Source of the DNA: Nocardioides nitrophenolicus
GTDB lineage: Bacteria; Actinomycetota; Actinomycetes; Propionibacteriales; Nocardioidaceae
DNA length: 64,000 bases
NCBI RefSeq assembly: GCF_016907515.1
Contig: NZ_JAFBBY010000001.1
Span: forward strand, 1,488,001 to 1,552,000
Reading direction: 5' to 3'
This document shows, one piece after another, positions 10,168 through 18,683 of the stretch. Every line of letters starts with the position of its first letter. The stretch's first letter is position 1. The notes below the pieces were generated by a model, which was given only the letters and a program-made list of their open reading frames with translations, made no database searches and was not told the DNA's origin. The position numbers were made by a program, and so were the translations under genes.

Positions 10168-11001
10168 TCAGGCCCCGAGGTAGCTGCGGACCGCCGCGAC
10201 CACCGCCCGCGCATAGCGCCGCCGTCCCGCCTCGCTCTCCATCACCGCCGCGTCACCCGGGTGACGCATGTTGCCGAGCTCAGCCATCACCGCCGGCACC
10301 TCGGAGAGGTTCAGGGTGCCCAGGTCGTCGCGGACGTCGATCCCGTCCTCGCCGAGATAGGTCGACGTCGCGAATCCCGCGGCCACCAGGGCGTCGCGGA
10401 GCGCCCGCGCCAGCCGCTCCGCGCGCGCGGCCGGCTCGCCTGTCTCGCCCTCGCGCACCGGCCGCCGGATCACGTGGAACCCGTGGGCGCTGCTCGCCAG
10501 GTTCCCGTCGGCGTGCAGGCTGATCCGCAGCTCGGCGGTCGGCCCCGGCTCCCCCGGGTTGCCGACCCGGCCCCGCTCGTCGATGCACGGTCCCCACGCG
10601 GCGGCCGAGTTCTCGTCGCGGGTCAGCAGCACTCGTGCGCCGAGCGCCCGCAGCCGGCGGCGCACCTCGGTCGCCACCTGCCAGGTGAAGGTCGCCTCCG
10701 GGTAGCCGTCGTCGCTCGACGTACCGGTGGTGTTGCAGGCCTTGTCGAAGCCGCCGGCGTCGACCAGCCGGTTGATCTGCGCCGGGAACCGGGCATTGCC
10801 GAGCTGATGTCCCGGGTCGAGCACCACCACCCGGCCCGCCAGCGGCCTCGGCGTCGGTGGCGTCGGCGCCGGCTCCGCGGTCGGCGGGCTCGACGCCATG
10901 GTGGAACCGGTCGGCGTGGACGTGGGGCGCGCCGGAGCGTCCGTCGTACAGCCCGCGGCGAGGGCGGCGAGGCAGACGAGGACGACGGGCCAGGGCCTCA
11001 C
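10168..11001 (-). CDS. N-acetylmuramoyl-L-alanine amidase, lipoprotein
   Basis: Secreted Amidase_3 type cell-wall hydrolase of 277 aa. The N-terminus is a lipoprotein signal with lipobox LAALAAGC near residue 16, then a Thr/Pro-rich linker to about residue 55. The catalytic domain starts VVVLDPGHQLGN (zinc His), followed by LLTRDENSAA, ELRISLHADGN (second zinc ligand region) and VMAELGNMRHPGDA (catalytic Glu). GTG start at 11001 overlaps the galE stop by 4 bp. It would cut the amide between MurNAc and the stem peptide at the outer face of the membrane. Confidence 0.88.
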   Translation of the reverse strand: MRPWPVVLVCLAALAAGCTTDAPARPTSTPTGSTMASSPPTAEPAPTPPTPRPLAGRVVVLDPGHQLGNARFPAQINRLVDAGGFDKACNTTGTSSDDGYPEATFTWQVATEVRRRLRALGARVLLTRDENSAAAWGPCIDERGRVGNPGEPGPTAELRISLHADGNLASSAHGFHVIRRPVREGETGEPAARAERLARALRDALVAAGFATSTYLGEDGIDVRDDLGTLNLSEVPAVMAELGNMRHPGDAAVMESEAGRRRYARAVVAAVRSYLGA

Positions 11002-12002
11002 GCGTACCCCAGCACGTCCTTCCGCTTCTCCCCCCACGCGAGCGCCGAGGCGATCGCCTCGTCGAGCGACAGCTCGGCGCGCCAGCCCAGCAGCCGCAGC
11101 GCCTTGTCGGCGTTCGCGAACGCACCGGGAGCGTCGCCCGGCCGCGCCGGCGCCTCCACCACCGGGACCGGCCTGCCCACGACCCGCTCCACCGCGGCGA
11201 GCAGCTCGCGTACGGTGACGCCGTCGCCCCCGCCGAGGTTGATGTAGGTGTAGGGCGCCCCGACGGTCGCGAGCACGCCGTCGAACTCCTCGACCGCCCG
11301 CACGTGCGCCCGCGCCAGGTCCCAGACGTGGATGTAGTCGCGGATGCCCGTGCCGTCGCGGGTCGGATGGTCGGTGCCGGTGAGCGTGAAGCTCTCCCGG
11401 AAGCCCAGCGCGGTCTGCGCCATCAGCGGCACCACGTGGGTCGCGTCGCGCAGGTGGTAGCCGGTGGTCAGGTCCGGGTCGGCGCCGATCGGGTTGAAGT
11501 AGCGCAGGATGATCGCGCGCAGGTCCGTGGCCCGGGCGAGGTCCTCCAGGACCTGCTCCATCATCCGCTTGGTGCGGGCGTACGGCGAGGTCGGGTCGAC
11601 CGGGTCCTCCTCGGTCACCTCGAACCGCGGCGTGAGCGCGTAGAGGGAGGCCGTCGAGGAGAACAGGATCCGGGGCTTCCCCAGCGCGGTCAGCTCGTCG
11701 AACATCTCCAGCGACTTGGCCACGTTGTCGCGGTAGTACTCGTACGGCAGCTCGACGGACTCCGGGACGACGATCCGCGCCGCCATGTGCACCGTCGCGT
11801 CCAGGTCGGGATGCTCGGCCACGATCCGGCGCAGCAGCGCACGGTCCGCGATGTCGCCCTCGTAGAACACCCGGTCGCCGACGTACGCACGCGGACCGGT
11901 CAGCAGCGAGTCGAGGATCACCGGGGTGTGCCCGGCCTGCTCGAGCGCCCGGGCCGTGATCGATCCGAGGTAGCCGGCGCCACCGGTGACGAGAACCTTC
12001 AT
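10998..12002 (-). CDS. galE: UDP-glucose 4-epimerase
   Basis: Extended SDR of 334 aa: NAD-binding VTGGAGYLGS at the start, catalytic SSTASLYA and YARTK (YxxxK), and LRYFNPIGADP, all typical of GalE. It interconverts UDP-glucose and UDP-galactose and could supply the polysaccharide genes at 52-63 kb. The ATG at 12002 has a TAGGGT box 7 nt upstream and no ribosome-binding site, so it is probably leaderless. The amidase gene is translationally coupled downstream. Confidence 0.92.
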   Translation of the reverse strand: MKVLVTGGAGYLGSITARALEQAGHTPVILDSLLTGPRAYVGDRVFYEGDIADRALLRRIVAEHPDLDATVHMAARIVVPESVELPYEYYRDNVAKSLEMFDELTALGKPRILFSSTASLYALTPRFEVTEEDPVDPTSPYARTKRMMEQVLEDLARATDLRAIILRYFNPIGADPDLTTGYHLRDATHVVPLMAQTALGFRESFTLTGTDHPTRDGTGIRDYIHVWDLARAHVRAVEEFDGVLATVGAPYTYINLGGGDGVTVRELLAAVERVVGRPVPVVEAPARPGDAPGAFANADKALRLLGWRAELSLDEAIASALAWGEKRKDVLGYA

Positions 12003-12009
12003 GGCCCCG

Positions 12010-12015
12010 ACCCTA
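12010..12015 (-). promoter_or_regulatory. -10 box of galE (leaderless start)
   Basis: TAGGGT on the minus strand, 7 nt before the galE ATG. Confidence 0.55.
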
Positions 12016-12065
12016 CTGAGGCGGCCCCGGAACGATCTGATCCTCCGGTGTCGTCGGCCGCCGGG

Positions 12066-12386
12066 TCAGCGCCGCCGCAGGCCGGCCAGGGCCGGGCGCA
12101 CGTCGGCGAGGTAGACCAGCGCCGCGACCAGCAGCGCCAGGTTGATCAGGCTCAACGGCACCGGCACCACCTGGATCAGCAGCCCGACGCCCAGGATCGC
12201 GCACCAGGCCGCCTTGGACATCTTGTCGGCGGCGGAGTACGACTCGGCGGAGTACAGCAGGGCGCTGACGAAGGCGAAGATCTTGATGGCGAGTAGCGCG
12301 AACGAGACGCCGACGAAGATCCACGCCTCGATGTCGGCGCCCACACCCAGCCATGAGGGCAGGGGCGGGACGAAGGCATCGCTCAT
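12066..12386 (-). CDS. DUF2516 family membrane protein
   Basis: Membrane protein of 106 aa with three hydrophobic segments (about residues 19-42, 61-80 and 82-97) and a polar KMSKAAWC loop typical of DUF2516. In mycobacteria the family follows hbhA and an XRE regulator (Rv0474-Rv0476); here those two lie just upstream on the same strand, separated by a small inserted plus-strand gene. Function unknown. The ATG has a TACGCT box 6 nt upstream, suggesting its own leaderless promoter. Confidence 0.8.
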   Translation of the reverse strand: MSDAFVPPLPSWLGVGADIEAWIFVGVSFALLAIKIFAFVSALLYSAESYSAADKMSKAAWCAILGVGLLIQVVPVPLSLINLALLVAALVYLADVRPALAGLRRR

Positions 12387-12392
12387 GAGCTC

Positions 12393-12398
12393 AGCGTA
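12393..12398 (-). promoter_or_regulatory. -10 box of the DUF2516 gene (leaderless start)
   Basis: TACGCT on the minus strand, 6 nt before the ATG at 12386. Confidence 0.45.
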
Positions 12399-12537
12399 GT
12401 CGGCACCCCGCACCACCCCGCGACCTCGTTCGTCCACAGCCCCCTTCTCCCACCCCTTCCTCCACAGGCATCGCCGGTACGCGCACCCGAACCCCGCCTC
12501 GGATGACAGCCTGATCCTCCCGACGCACAATCACGAG

Positions 12538-12912
12538 GTGGGCCCGTTGACCGAACCGCAGATCTGGACGCTGATCGCCGTCTTCGCCAGCATCATGCTG
12601 GGCGTTCAGCAATGGTCCTTCAGCTCGCTCCGGCGGGAGATGGCGGCCGGGTTCGCCCGCCAGGACCTGCGCTCGGACGCGCTCGACGCCAAGATCGACG
12701 ACCGCTTCGCCACCCTCGACGCCAAGATCGACGACCGCTTCGCCACCCTCGACGCCAAGATCGACCACACCCGCGCCAGCCTGGAAGTCAAGATCGACCT
12801 CAACCTCGAGCTGGTGGACGCCCGGTTCAGCGATGTCGGTCACCGACTCGCCGCGCTCGAGTCCGACCTGACTCTGATCAAGGGCCACCTGATCAGGCAG
12901 CACTCCGCCTGA
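12538..12912 (+). CDS. Membrane-anchored coiled-coil protein with 11-residue repeats (hypothetical)
   Basis: Protein of 124 aa with one N-terminal hydrophobic helix (about residues 10-24) and a long heptad-like helix. Residues about 50-78 contain an 11-residue unit, DAKIDDRFATL, twice and in part a third time, encoded by near-identical 33-bp DNA repeats. The layout resembles repeat-motif coiled-coil proteins of phage and actinobacterial origin; I do not recognise a named family. GTG start at 12538 has a CACAAT box 6 nt upstream and may be leaderless. It splits the DUF2516 gene from its usual partner. Confidence 0.65.
   Translation: MGPLTEPQIWTLIAVFASIMLGVQQWSFSSLRREMAAGFARQDLRSDALDAKIDDRFATLDAKIDDRFATLDAKIDHTRASLEVKIDLNLELVDARFSDVGHRLAALESDLTLIKGHLIRQHSA
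12685..12768 (+). repeat. Tandem 33-bp repeat inside the coiled-coil gene
   Basis: Two identical 33-bp units (12685-12717 and 12718-12750) and an 18-bp start of a third. The length keeps the reading frame, so copy number can change without breaking the protein. Confidence 0.85.
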
Positions 12913-12976
12913 GCCCGCCGCCCCGGGCCCCGGCCCCGGCCCCCGAGAACGCGACACCGGCCCGAGAACGCAGCAC

Positions 12977-13002
12977 GGCCCCGAGACAGAAGTCTCGGGG
13001 CC
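12977..13002. terminator. Bidirectional hairpin between convergent genes
   Basis: Perfect 11-bp stem GGCCCCGAGAC / GTCTCGGGGCC with AGAA loop, between the stops of the coiled-coil gene and the HbhA-like gene. No U tract, as is common in this group. Confidence 0.7.
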
Positions 13003-13018
13003 GCGTCGCTCAGCGGCT

Positions 13019-13675
13019 TCAGCCGGCCGGCGTGGCCTTCTTGGCCGCGGGCGCCTTCTTCGCGGGAGCCTTCTTGGCAGCCGGCGCCTTCTTGGCCGGG
13101 GCCTTCTTGGCGGCGGGCGCCTTCGTGGCGGGAGCCTTCTTGGCGGCGGGCGCCTTCTTGACGGGGGCGGGCGACGCGGGGGCCTCGCCGGTGCGCAGCT
13201 TCACGACGACGCCCTCACCGCGCTTGGCGAGGTCGGCGTACAGCGCGGTGGCGGTGGCGACGTTGTCGTCGTACGCACCCTTCACGCTGCTCTGCACCTT
13301 GGCGGGGAGCGCCTTGGCGTCGGCCTGGAGGCCGGCGATGCGAGCCTCGGCCTGGGTACGACGCTCGGCGAAGGTCGCGACGGCCTTGCCCTGCAGGCTC
13401 TTCGGCTCGGGAAGCTCGAAGCCCTTCACGGTGCCCTTGACGGTGCTCTGCACGTCGGCGACGCGGGCGGTGACGTCCTTCTGTACGTCGGTGACGTAGG
13501 CGATGGCCTTGGCCTGCACGTCGGCGACGTAGGTGCGGACCTCCTCGACGGCGAGGTCGATCACGCCGACGCCGGCGTAGATCGGCTTCGCGGCGGCCGC
13601 GGGGATCTCGGGGAGGTCGACCTTCTTGAGGTCGATGGTCGGGATCTCGATCTTGGGGAGCTCGAGCTTCGGCAT
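13019..13675 (-). CDS. HbhA-like protein with Lys/Ala/Pro-rich tail
   Basis: Protein of 218 aa. The central part (about 30-165) is helical and Ala/Val/Lys-rich; the last 55 residues are repeats of KKAPAAKKAPA type, as in mycobacterial heparin-binding haemagglutinin and its relatives. There is no signal peptide. Gene order XRE-HbhA-DUF2516 matches Rv0474-Rv0476. I chose the ATG at 13675, with a GAAGGG at good distance, over the GTG at 13687. Adhesion in pathogens is known for HbhA; in this organism a DNA-, membrane- or wall-binding role is as likely. Confidence 0.75.
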   Translation of the reverse strand: MPKLELPKIEIPTIDLKKVDLPEIPAAAAKPIYAGVGVIDLAVEEVRTYVADVQAKAIAYVTDVQKDVTARVADVQSTVKGTVKGFELPEPKSLQGKAVATFAERRTQAEARIAGLQADAKALPAKVQSSVKGAYDDNVATATALYADLAKRGEGVVVKLRTGEAPASPAPVKKAPAAKKAPATKAPAAKKAPAKKAPAAKKAPAKKAPAAKKATPAG

Positions 13676-13683
13676 TGCTGGTT

Positions 13684-14133
13684 TCACCCTTCGTTGGCGA
13701 CGGCGTCTGAGTCCGTCTCGGTGTTGGTCGGCGCGTCCTCCTGCGCCTCAGCGGCGTCCGTGGAGCCATCCGTGTCGGCCGCGTTGAGCGCGAGGAACGA
13801 TGCGTAGACATCGAGGAGCGACTGCTTCTGTCGCTCGGTGAGACCGGTGTCGCTCACGATGGCGAGCTCGACCGATCCCCCCACGCCGTCATCAGGGCTG
13901 AGGATCCCGGCCCTGATGTAGAGCTGCTCGGCGGAGATCCGCAGGGCCTTGGCGATCTGCTGCAGCACCTCGGCCGACGGCTTGCGAAGCCCCCGCTCGA
14001 TCTGGCTCAGGTAGGGGTTGGAGACGCCCGCCTGGTCGGCGAGCTGCCGCAGGGAGAGCCGGGCGGACACCCGCTGCTCCTTGAGGTAGTCACCCAGTGA
14101 CCCGACGGTCTTTCCGACCTTGCCCTTCGCCAT
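13684..14133 (-). CDS. XRE family transcriptional regulator
   Basis: Protein of 149 aa with an N-terminal Cro/C1-type helix-turn-helix (about residues 14-68: LGDYLKEQRVSARLSLRQLA, then QAGVSNPYLSQIERGLRKPS) and an acidic Asp/Glu-rich tail. It is an orthologue of the regulator that precedes hbhA in mycobacteria. The GTGA overlap at its stop would allow coupling to the HbhA-like gene. A palindrome lies directly upstream, so autoregulation is likely. Confidence 0.85.
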   Translation of the reverse strand: MAKGKVGKTVGSLGDYLKEQRVSARLSLRQLADQAGVSNPYLSQIERGLRKPSAEVLQQIAKALRISAEQLYIRAGILSPDDGVGGSVELAIVSDTGLTERQKQSLLDVYASFLALNAADTDGSTDAAEAQEDAPTNTETDSDAVANEG

Positions 14134-14143
14134 GACCCCATGG

Positions 14144-14161
14144 TGCTAGCTGTAGTTAGCA
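14144..14161. promoter_or_regulatory. Palindromic candidate operator upstream of the XRE gene
   Basis: TGCTAACT-AC-AGCTAGCA (minus strand), two 8-bp arms with one mismatch, centred about 20 bp before the XRE ATG where a promoter must lie. Likely target of the XRE protein itself. Confidence 0.45.
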
Positions 14162-14257
14162 GATTGCAAGCAGGGACGGCGTGAACTCGTTCACAAGCCC
14201 ACCGCCCGCACGGTCCCACCTACCACTGTTCAAATCGGATCAACTCACTCGACTCTG

Positions 14258-14263
14258 TACGAT
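14258..14263 (+). promoter_or_regulatory. -10 box of the APS-kinase fusion gene (leaderless start)
   Basis: TACGAT, 7 nt before the GTG at 14271; no ribosome-binding site precedes that GTG. Confidence 0.55.
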
Positions 14264-14270
14264 CACCCGT

Positions 14271-16169
14271 GTGTCACGCCCGCCCCTGCCCCAGCACTGC
14301 CCGACGCAGCGCGAGCTCGACGACCTCGAGCTGCTGACGTCCGGAGCGGCCGACCCGATCCGCGGGTTCAACGAGCCGGGCAGCCCCCTCACGCTCTCCC
14401 TGCCCGACGACCTGCTCGCGCACCTCGACGAAGGCCACGAGGTCGAGCTGGTCGACCCCGAGGGTCTCCCCCTCGCCCGGGTCTCCAGCGCGCTGCGCGG
14501 CCTCGCGGTCACACCGCTCACGCACGCGCAGTTCGGCGCCTTCCGCCGCCTGCACCGCACGCCCGCCGCCGTGCGCCAGCAATACGCGGGCCGCACCTTC
14601 GTCCCGGTCACCGACCTGATGACCGACGTCCAGGTCGACCAGCTCCGCGGGCTCGGCCCGGTCGTGCTGCTCGCCCTCGTCGGCGCCGGCACCCCCGCCG
14701 TCAGCCCGGTCGGCCTGCTGCGCGCCACGCTGCGGGTCGCGGAGACCCTCGACGCGGCCGTGGTCGCCGTCCCTCTCGCCGACCACGCCTCGCTCGCCGA
14801 CCCGGCGCTGCGCATCTCCGTGCTGACGTCGTACGCCGACACCGACCCCGTCGTCGAGCTCGCCTACGGCGGTCACCTGCTCCCGGAGCTCGCCGACATC
14901 GCCGAGGCGGAGCGGCCGCGCCCCGACCAGCAGGGGCTGGTGCTCTTCTTCACCGGCCTGTCGGGCAGCGGCAAGTCGACGCTGGCCCAGGCCCTGATGG
15001 ACCGCCTCCTCGAGCACGGCGGACGGACGCTGACCAGCCTCGACGGCGACGTCGTGCGCCGCAACCTGTCGGCCGGGCTGACCTTCTCCAAGGAGGACCG
15101 CGAGACCAACATCCGCCGGATCGGCTGGGTCGCCGCCGAGATCTCCCGCCACGGGGGGATCGCGGTCTGCAGCCCGATCGCGCCCTTCGACGAGACCCGC
15201 CAGCAGGTGCGGGCGATGGTCGAGCAGGCCGGCGGCGCCTTCTTCCTGGTCCACGTCGCGACCCCGCTGGAGGAGTGCGAGCGGCGCGACCGCAAGGGTC
15301 TGTACGCCAAGGCCCGGCGCGGCGAGATCCCCGAGTTCACCGGCATCTCCTCGCCCTACGAGGAGCCCGCCGACGCCGACGTCCGGGTCGACACCACCGG
15401 CCGCACCATCGAGGACGCCCTCGACGACGTGATCCAGGCGCTGCGCGCGGCGGGCTACGTCGACCTCACGGCGCCCGCCGCGCCACCCGGGCGGGCCACT
15501 CCGACACCCCCCGCCACCCCGAGAGCGGAGCAGGCCGCGGAGCCGGCGCCGGAGATCGCCGAGATCGTGGCCGCCGGCACCCGCACCTCCGTCGGCGAGG
15601 CCCGCCCGCTGCGGGTGCTCTTCGTCTGCACCGCGAACATCTGCCGCTCGCCGTACATGGAGCTGCGCTCGCGAGCCCTCGCCGGCGCCGACGGCGGGAT
15701 CGAGTTCGCCAGCGCGGGCACCCACGGGTTCAACGCCCACCGGGTGGACCGGACCATGGCCGAGGTGCTCGCCGAACGCGGCGTGGGGGCCGAGCTGCTC
15801 AACGGCTTCGCCAGCCGCCCACTCACCGACGACCTGATCGAGGCCGCCGACCTGGTGCTGACCGCGGAGGCGGCGCACCGGCAGTTCGTGCTCGAGGAGG
15901 TGCCGAGCGCGTTCCGCAAGGCGTTCACCCTCGGCCAGTTCGCGGAGTCGGTGGAGCGGGTCGCTCCCGACCTGCACGGCGTCGAGCTGGTGACGGCCGT
16001 CGGACACCGCCGGGCGGGCACGGCCGACCATCACGACATCCGCGACCCCTACCGCCGGGGCAAGGCGGCGGCCGAGGTGTCGGCCGACCAGATCGACGGC
16101 CTCCTCCAGGCCGTGCTGCGCCGGCTGGCGCCGCCGACCCCGACCACTCCACAGACAGGCGACGCGTAG
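14271..16169 (+). CDS. Fusion: degenerate ATP-sulfurylase-like region, APS kinase, low-molecular-weight protein-tyrosine phosphatase
   Basis: Protein of 632 aa in three parts. Residues about 12-215 resemble the N-terminal PUA-like and catalytic regions of ATP sulfurylase (RELDDLELLTSGAADPIRGF) but I see no QxRN or HxxH motif, so this part is probably inactive. Residues about 222-400 are an APS kinase with P-loop GLSGSGKST (229-237) and LDGDVVRRNLS. After a Pro/Ala linker, residues about 447-625 are a low-molecular-weight phosphatase with VCTANICRS (Cys453, Arg459, CX5R) and the general-acid segment RDPYRRG near 592. It would turn APS from cysDN into PAPS; the phosphatase target is unknown. 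The next gene overlaps its stop by one base. Confidence 0.85.
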   Translation: MSRPPLPQHCPTQRELDDLELLTSGAADPIRGFNEPGSPLTLSLPDDLLAHLDEGHEVELVDPEGLPLARVSSALRGLAVTPLTHAQFGAFRRLHRTPAAVRQQYAGRTFVPVTDLMTDVQVDQLRGLGPVVLLALVGAGTPAVSPVGLLRATLRVAETLDAAVVAVPLADHASLADPALRISVLTSYADTDPVVELAYGGHLLPELADIAEAERPRPDQQGLVLFFTGLSGSGKSTLAQALMDRLLEHGGRTLTSLDGDVVRRNLSAGLTFSKEDRETNIRRIGWVAAEISRHGGIAVCSPIAPFDETRQQVRAMVEQAGGAFFLVHVATPLEECERRDRKGLYAKARRGEIPEFTGISSPYEEPADADVRVDTTGRTIEDALDDVIQALRAAGYVDLTAPAAPPGRATPTPPATPRAEQAAEPAPEIAEIVAAGTRTSVGEARPLRVLFVCTANICRSPYMELRSRALAGADGGIEFASAGTHGFNAHRVDRTMAEVLAERGVGAELLNGFASRPLTDDLIEAADLVLTAEAAHRQFVLEEVPSAFRKAFTLGQFAESVERVAPDLHGVELVTAVGHRRAGTADHHDIRDPYRRGKAAAEVSADQIDGLLQAVLRRLAPPTPTTPQTGDA

Positions 16170-17167
16170 TGGACCTCCTCACCCTCACCGCGCTGTCCAT
16201 CGCGGCCGCCGGCTTCCTGGTCGGCATCGTGGTCGGCCTCACCGGGATGGGCGGCGGGGCGTTGATGACGCCCGCGCTGATCTTCCTGGGCGTGGGACAC
16301 ACCTCCGCGATCGTCACCGCCGACCTGACCGCGGCCGCGGTCTACAAGACCGGCGGCGCGATCACCCACGCTCGCGAGGGGTCGCCCAACCTGCGACTGG
16401 CCGGCTGGCTGATCCTGGGCTCGGTGCCGATGGCCTTCCTCGGCCCCTGGCTGGTGAAGTCGCTCACCGACGACCCCACCCAGCTCGAGAAGACCCTCAA
16501 GCTCTGCATCGGCGTCGCGCTGCTGTTCGCCGCGTCGACGTACGCCCTGCGTCTCTACATCAACCTGAAGCGGGTGCGCCGGGGCGGCGCGCTGCCCGAC
16601 GACGACCCGCGGATCCGACCGGTCCCGACGCTGCTCGTCGGCATGCTGGGCGGCCTGCTCGTCGGCGTCACCAGCGTCGGATCCGGCTCGGTCATCATGA
16701 TCGCGCTGCTCATGCTCTACCCCGGCCTGTCGGCGGTCCGCCTGGTCGGCACCGACCTGGTGCAGGCGGTGCCGCTGGTGCTCAGCGCCGCGCTGGCGAA
16801 CATCGCCATCCACGGCCTGGAGTGGGACCTGCTCATCCCGCTCGTGGTCGGCTCGGTGCCCGGCACCCTGCTCGGCTCGCGGCTCGCGCCGCGGGTGCCG
16901 CAGTCGTTCATCCGCCGCGGGATCGTGATCGTGCTGACCATGTCGGGCGTGGCACTGCTGTTCAAGGCCGGCCTGCACCCGTTCGGCGAGGGCCACGAGA
17001 CGCTGGAGGCGGTGCTGGTCGCCGCGATCGGCGTGGCGATGCTGGCGCTGGTGCCCCTGGTGTGGGGCCTGCTCCGCAAGCGGCTAGGGATGCCGATGTT
17101 CGGCGCGCCCACGGTCGCCGAGATCGAGTCCTTCGGCAGTCGCGACAAGAGGCGCACCCGGGCCTGA
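16169..17167 (+). CDS. TauE/SafE family anion permease
   Basis: Membrane protein of 332 aa with about eight hydrophobic helices and the repeated family signature (GLTGMGGGALMTPAL near residue 23 and GVTSVGSGSVIMIALLM near 168). The family moves sulfite, sulfoacetate or related anions. The GTG start at 16169 overlaps the stop of the APS-kinase fusion, so a sulfur role, either uptake of sulfate/sulfite or export, is well supported by context. Direction of transport cannot be told. Confidence 0.85.
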   Translation: MDLLTLTALSIAAAGFLVGIVVGLTGMGGGALMTPALIFLGVGHTSAIVTADLTAAAVYKTGGAITHAREGSPNLRLAGWLILGSVPMAFLGPWLVKSLTDDPTQLEKTLKLCIGVALLFAASTYALRLYINLKRVRRGGALPDDDPRIRPVPTLLVGMLGGLLVGVTSVGSGSVIMIALLMLYPGLSAVRLVGTDLVQAVPLVLSAALANIAIHGLEWDLLIPLVVGSVPGTLLGSRLAPRVPQSFIRRGIVIVLTMSGVALLFKAGLHPFGEGHETLEAVLVAAIGVAMLALVPLVWGLLRKRLGMPMFGAPTVAEIESFGSRDKRRTRA

Positions 17168-17185
17168 GGCCCCTGGGCCTCAGGC
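17162..17185. terminator. Hairpin overlapping the TauE/SafE stop codon
   Basis: Perfect 10-bp stem GCCTGAGGCC / GGCCTCAGGC with a 4-nt loop, between convergent genes; the stop codon is in the left arm. Confidence 0.65.
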
Positions 17186-17193
17186 GCCTCGGG

Positions 17194-17325
17194 TCAGCCG
17201 ACGAGCTCGCGCTGCGCCTCGGCGTGGAACGGACGCTCGGACGCGGCGGCTCGCGCCAGCCCGAACGTCAGGACGGCCGCGGCGGCGATCCACGTCGCGC
17301 CCGCGGCTCCGATCAGCATCTCCAT
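17194..17325 (-). CDS. Small single-pass membrane protein (hypothetical)
   Basis: 43-residue frame with one hydrophobic segment (AAGATWIAAAAVLTFGLA) and a short charged tail. A GAGGGGG lies 7 nt before the ATG, and the frame fills the gap between two other genes. Family unknown. Confidence 0.45.
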   Translation of the reverse strand: MEMLIGAAGATWIAAAAVLTFGLARAAASERPFHAEAQRELVG

Positions 17326-17443
17326 GGCAGTCCCCCTCGAACTGCCTCCACGGTACCCCCGGGGCCCCACCCGATCCGTCCTCTGATCGGTGGACACCCC
17401 GTAGTCAGTTCGGGTGGTCAGCTCGGGTGGTCGGCTCGGGTGG

Positions 17444-18610
17444 TCAGTCGCGGCCGTAGATGTCGCGGGTGTAGACCTTGTCCGCCACGTCCGCCAGCGC
17501 CTCACTGCGCCGGTTCGCGATGATCACGTCCGCCGCCGCCTTGAAGGCATCCAGGTCCCGCACCACCTCGGAGCCGAAGAACGTCTCCTCCCCCAGCTCC
17601 GGCTCGAACACGATCACCGGCACGCCCTTCGCCTTGATCCGCTTCATCACGCCCTGGATCGACGACATCCGGAAGTTGTCCGACCCCTCCTTCATCGTCA
17701 ACCGGTAGATCCCCACCACGCGCGGCCGGCGGAACAGGATGTCGGCCGCCACGAAGTCCTTCCGCGTGGTGTTGGCGTCCACGATCGCGCTGATCAGGTT
17801 CTGCGGCACGTGCCGGTAGTTCGCCTGCAGCTGCTTGGTGTCCTTCGGCAGGCAGTACCCGCCGTACCCGAACGACGGGTTGTTGTAGTGGGTCCCGATC
17901 CGCGGATCCAGGCCCACCCCCTCGATGATCTGCCGGGTGTCGAGCCCGTGCACCGCCGCATAGGTGTCCAGCTCGTTGAAGTACGCCACCCGCAACGCCA
18001 GGTAGGTGTTCGCGAACAGCTTGATCGCCTCCGCCTCCGTCGAGCCGGTGAACAGCACCGGCACGTCCTCGTCCAGCGCGCCCTCGACCAGCAGGTCGGC
18101 GAACCGGTGGCCCGCCTCGGTGTCGGAGCCGACGATGATCCGCGACGGGTGCAGGTTGTCGTGCAGCGCCCTGCCCTCGCGCAGGAACTCCGGGCTGAAG
18201 ATGATCGAGGCCCCCAGATGCCGCTCGCGCAACCTGCTGGTGAACCCCACGGGCACCGTCGACTTGATCACGATCCGCGCCAGCGGGTTCACCGCCAGCG
18301 CCTCCGCCGTGACCGCCTCCACCGTCGAGGTGTCGAAGCAGTTGGTCACCGGGTCGTAGTCCGTCGGGGTCGCGACCACCACGTACACCGCGTCGGCGTA
18401 CGCCTTCTCCCGGTCCACCGTCGCGGTCAGGTCCAGCTCGGCGTTGCTGAGATGGTCCTGCAGCTCCGGATCGATGATCGGCGAGGTACGCCGGTTGACC
18501 AGATCCACCCGGTCCTGGTCCACATCCAGCGCCCACACCTCGTGATGGCGCGCCAGCACCACCGCATTGGACAGCCCCACGTAGCCCGTCCCCACCACCG
18601 CGATCTTCAC
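17444..18610 (-). CDS. ugd: UDP-glucose/GDP-mannose dehydrogenase family (Ugd-like)
   Basis: Nucleotide-sugar 6-dehydrogenase of 388 aa. NAD-binding [10 protein letters not shown] at the N-terminus, the TPTDYDP segment, [16 protein letters not shown] in the dimer helix and the catalytic cysteine in [15 protein letters not shown] near residue 260. It would oxidise UDP-glucose (or a related sugar) to the uronic acid, a precursor of acidic exopolysaccharide. The length is short for the family but the order of parts is complete. GTG start at 18610 with TACTGT 6 nt upstream, hence probably leaderless. Confidence 0.88.
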   Translation of the reverse strand: MKIAVVGTGYVGLSNAVVLARHHEVWALDVDQDRVDLVNRRTSPIIDPELQDHLSNAELDLTATVDREKAYADAVYVVVATPTDYDPVTNCFDTSTVEAVTAEALAVNPLARIVIKSTVPVGFTSRLRERHLGASIIFSPEFLREGRALHDNLHPSRIIVGSDTEAGHRFADLLVEGALDEDVPVLFTGSTEAEAIKLFANTYLALRVAYFNELDTYAAVHGLDTRQIIEGVGLDPRIGTHYNNPSFGYGGYCLPKDTKQLQANYRHVPQNLISAIVDANTTRKDFVAADILFRRPRVVGIYRLTMKEGSDNFRMSSIQGVMKRIKAKGVPVIVFEPELGEETFFGSEVVRDLDAFKAAADVIIANRRSEALADVADKVYTRDIYGRD

Positions 18611-18616
18611 CCCGCG

Positions 18617-18622
18617 ACAGTA
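18617..18622 (-). promoter_or_regulatory. -10 box of ugd (leaderless start)
   Basis: TACTGT on the minus strand, 6 nt before the GTG start. Confidence 0.5.
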
Positions 18623-18683
18623 GGAGATCCCGGGAACGGGCGCACGAGAAGATCATGACCGGTCGGTGACGGTTGGCCGACGC

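Noticed and set aside
13019..13185. Tandem repeat of GGCGCCTTCTTG type
   Set aside because: It codes the Lys/Ala/Pro tail of the HbhA-like protein; no spacers as in CRISPR.
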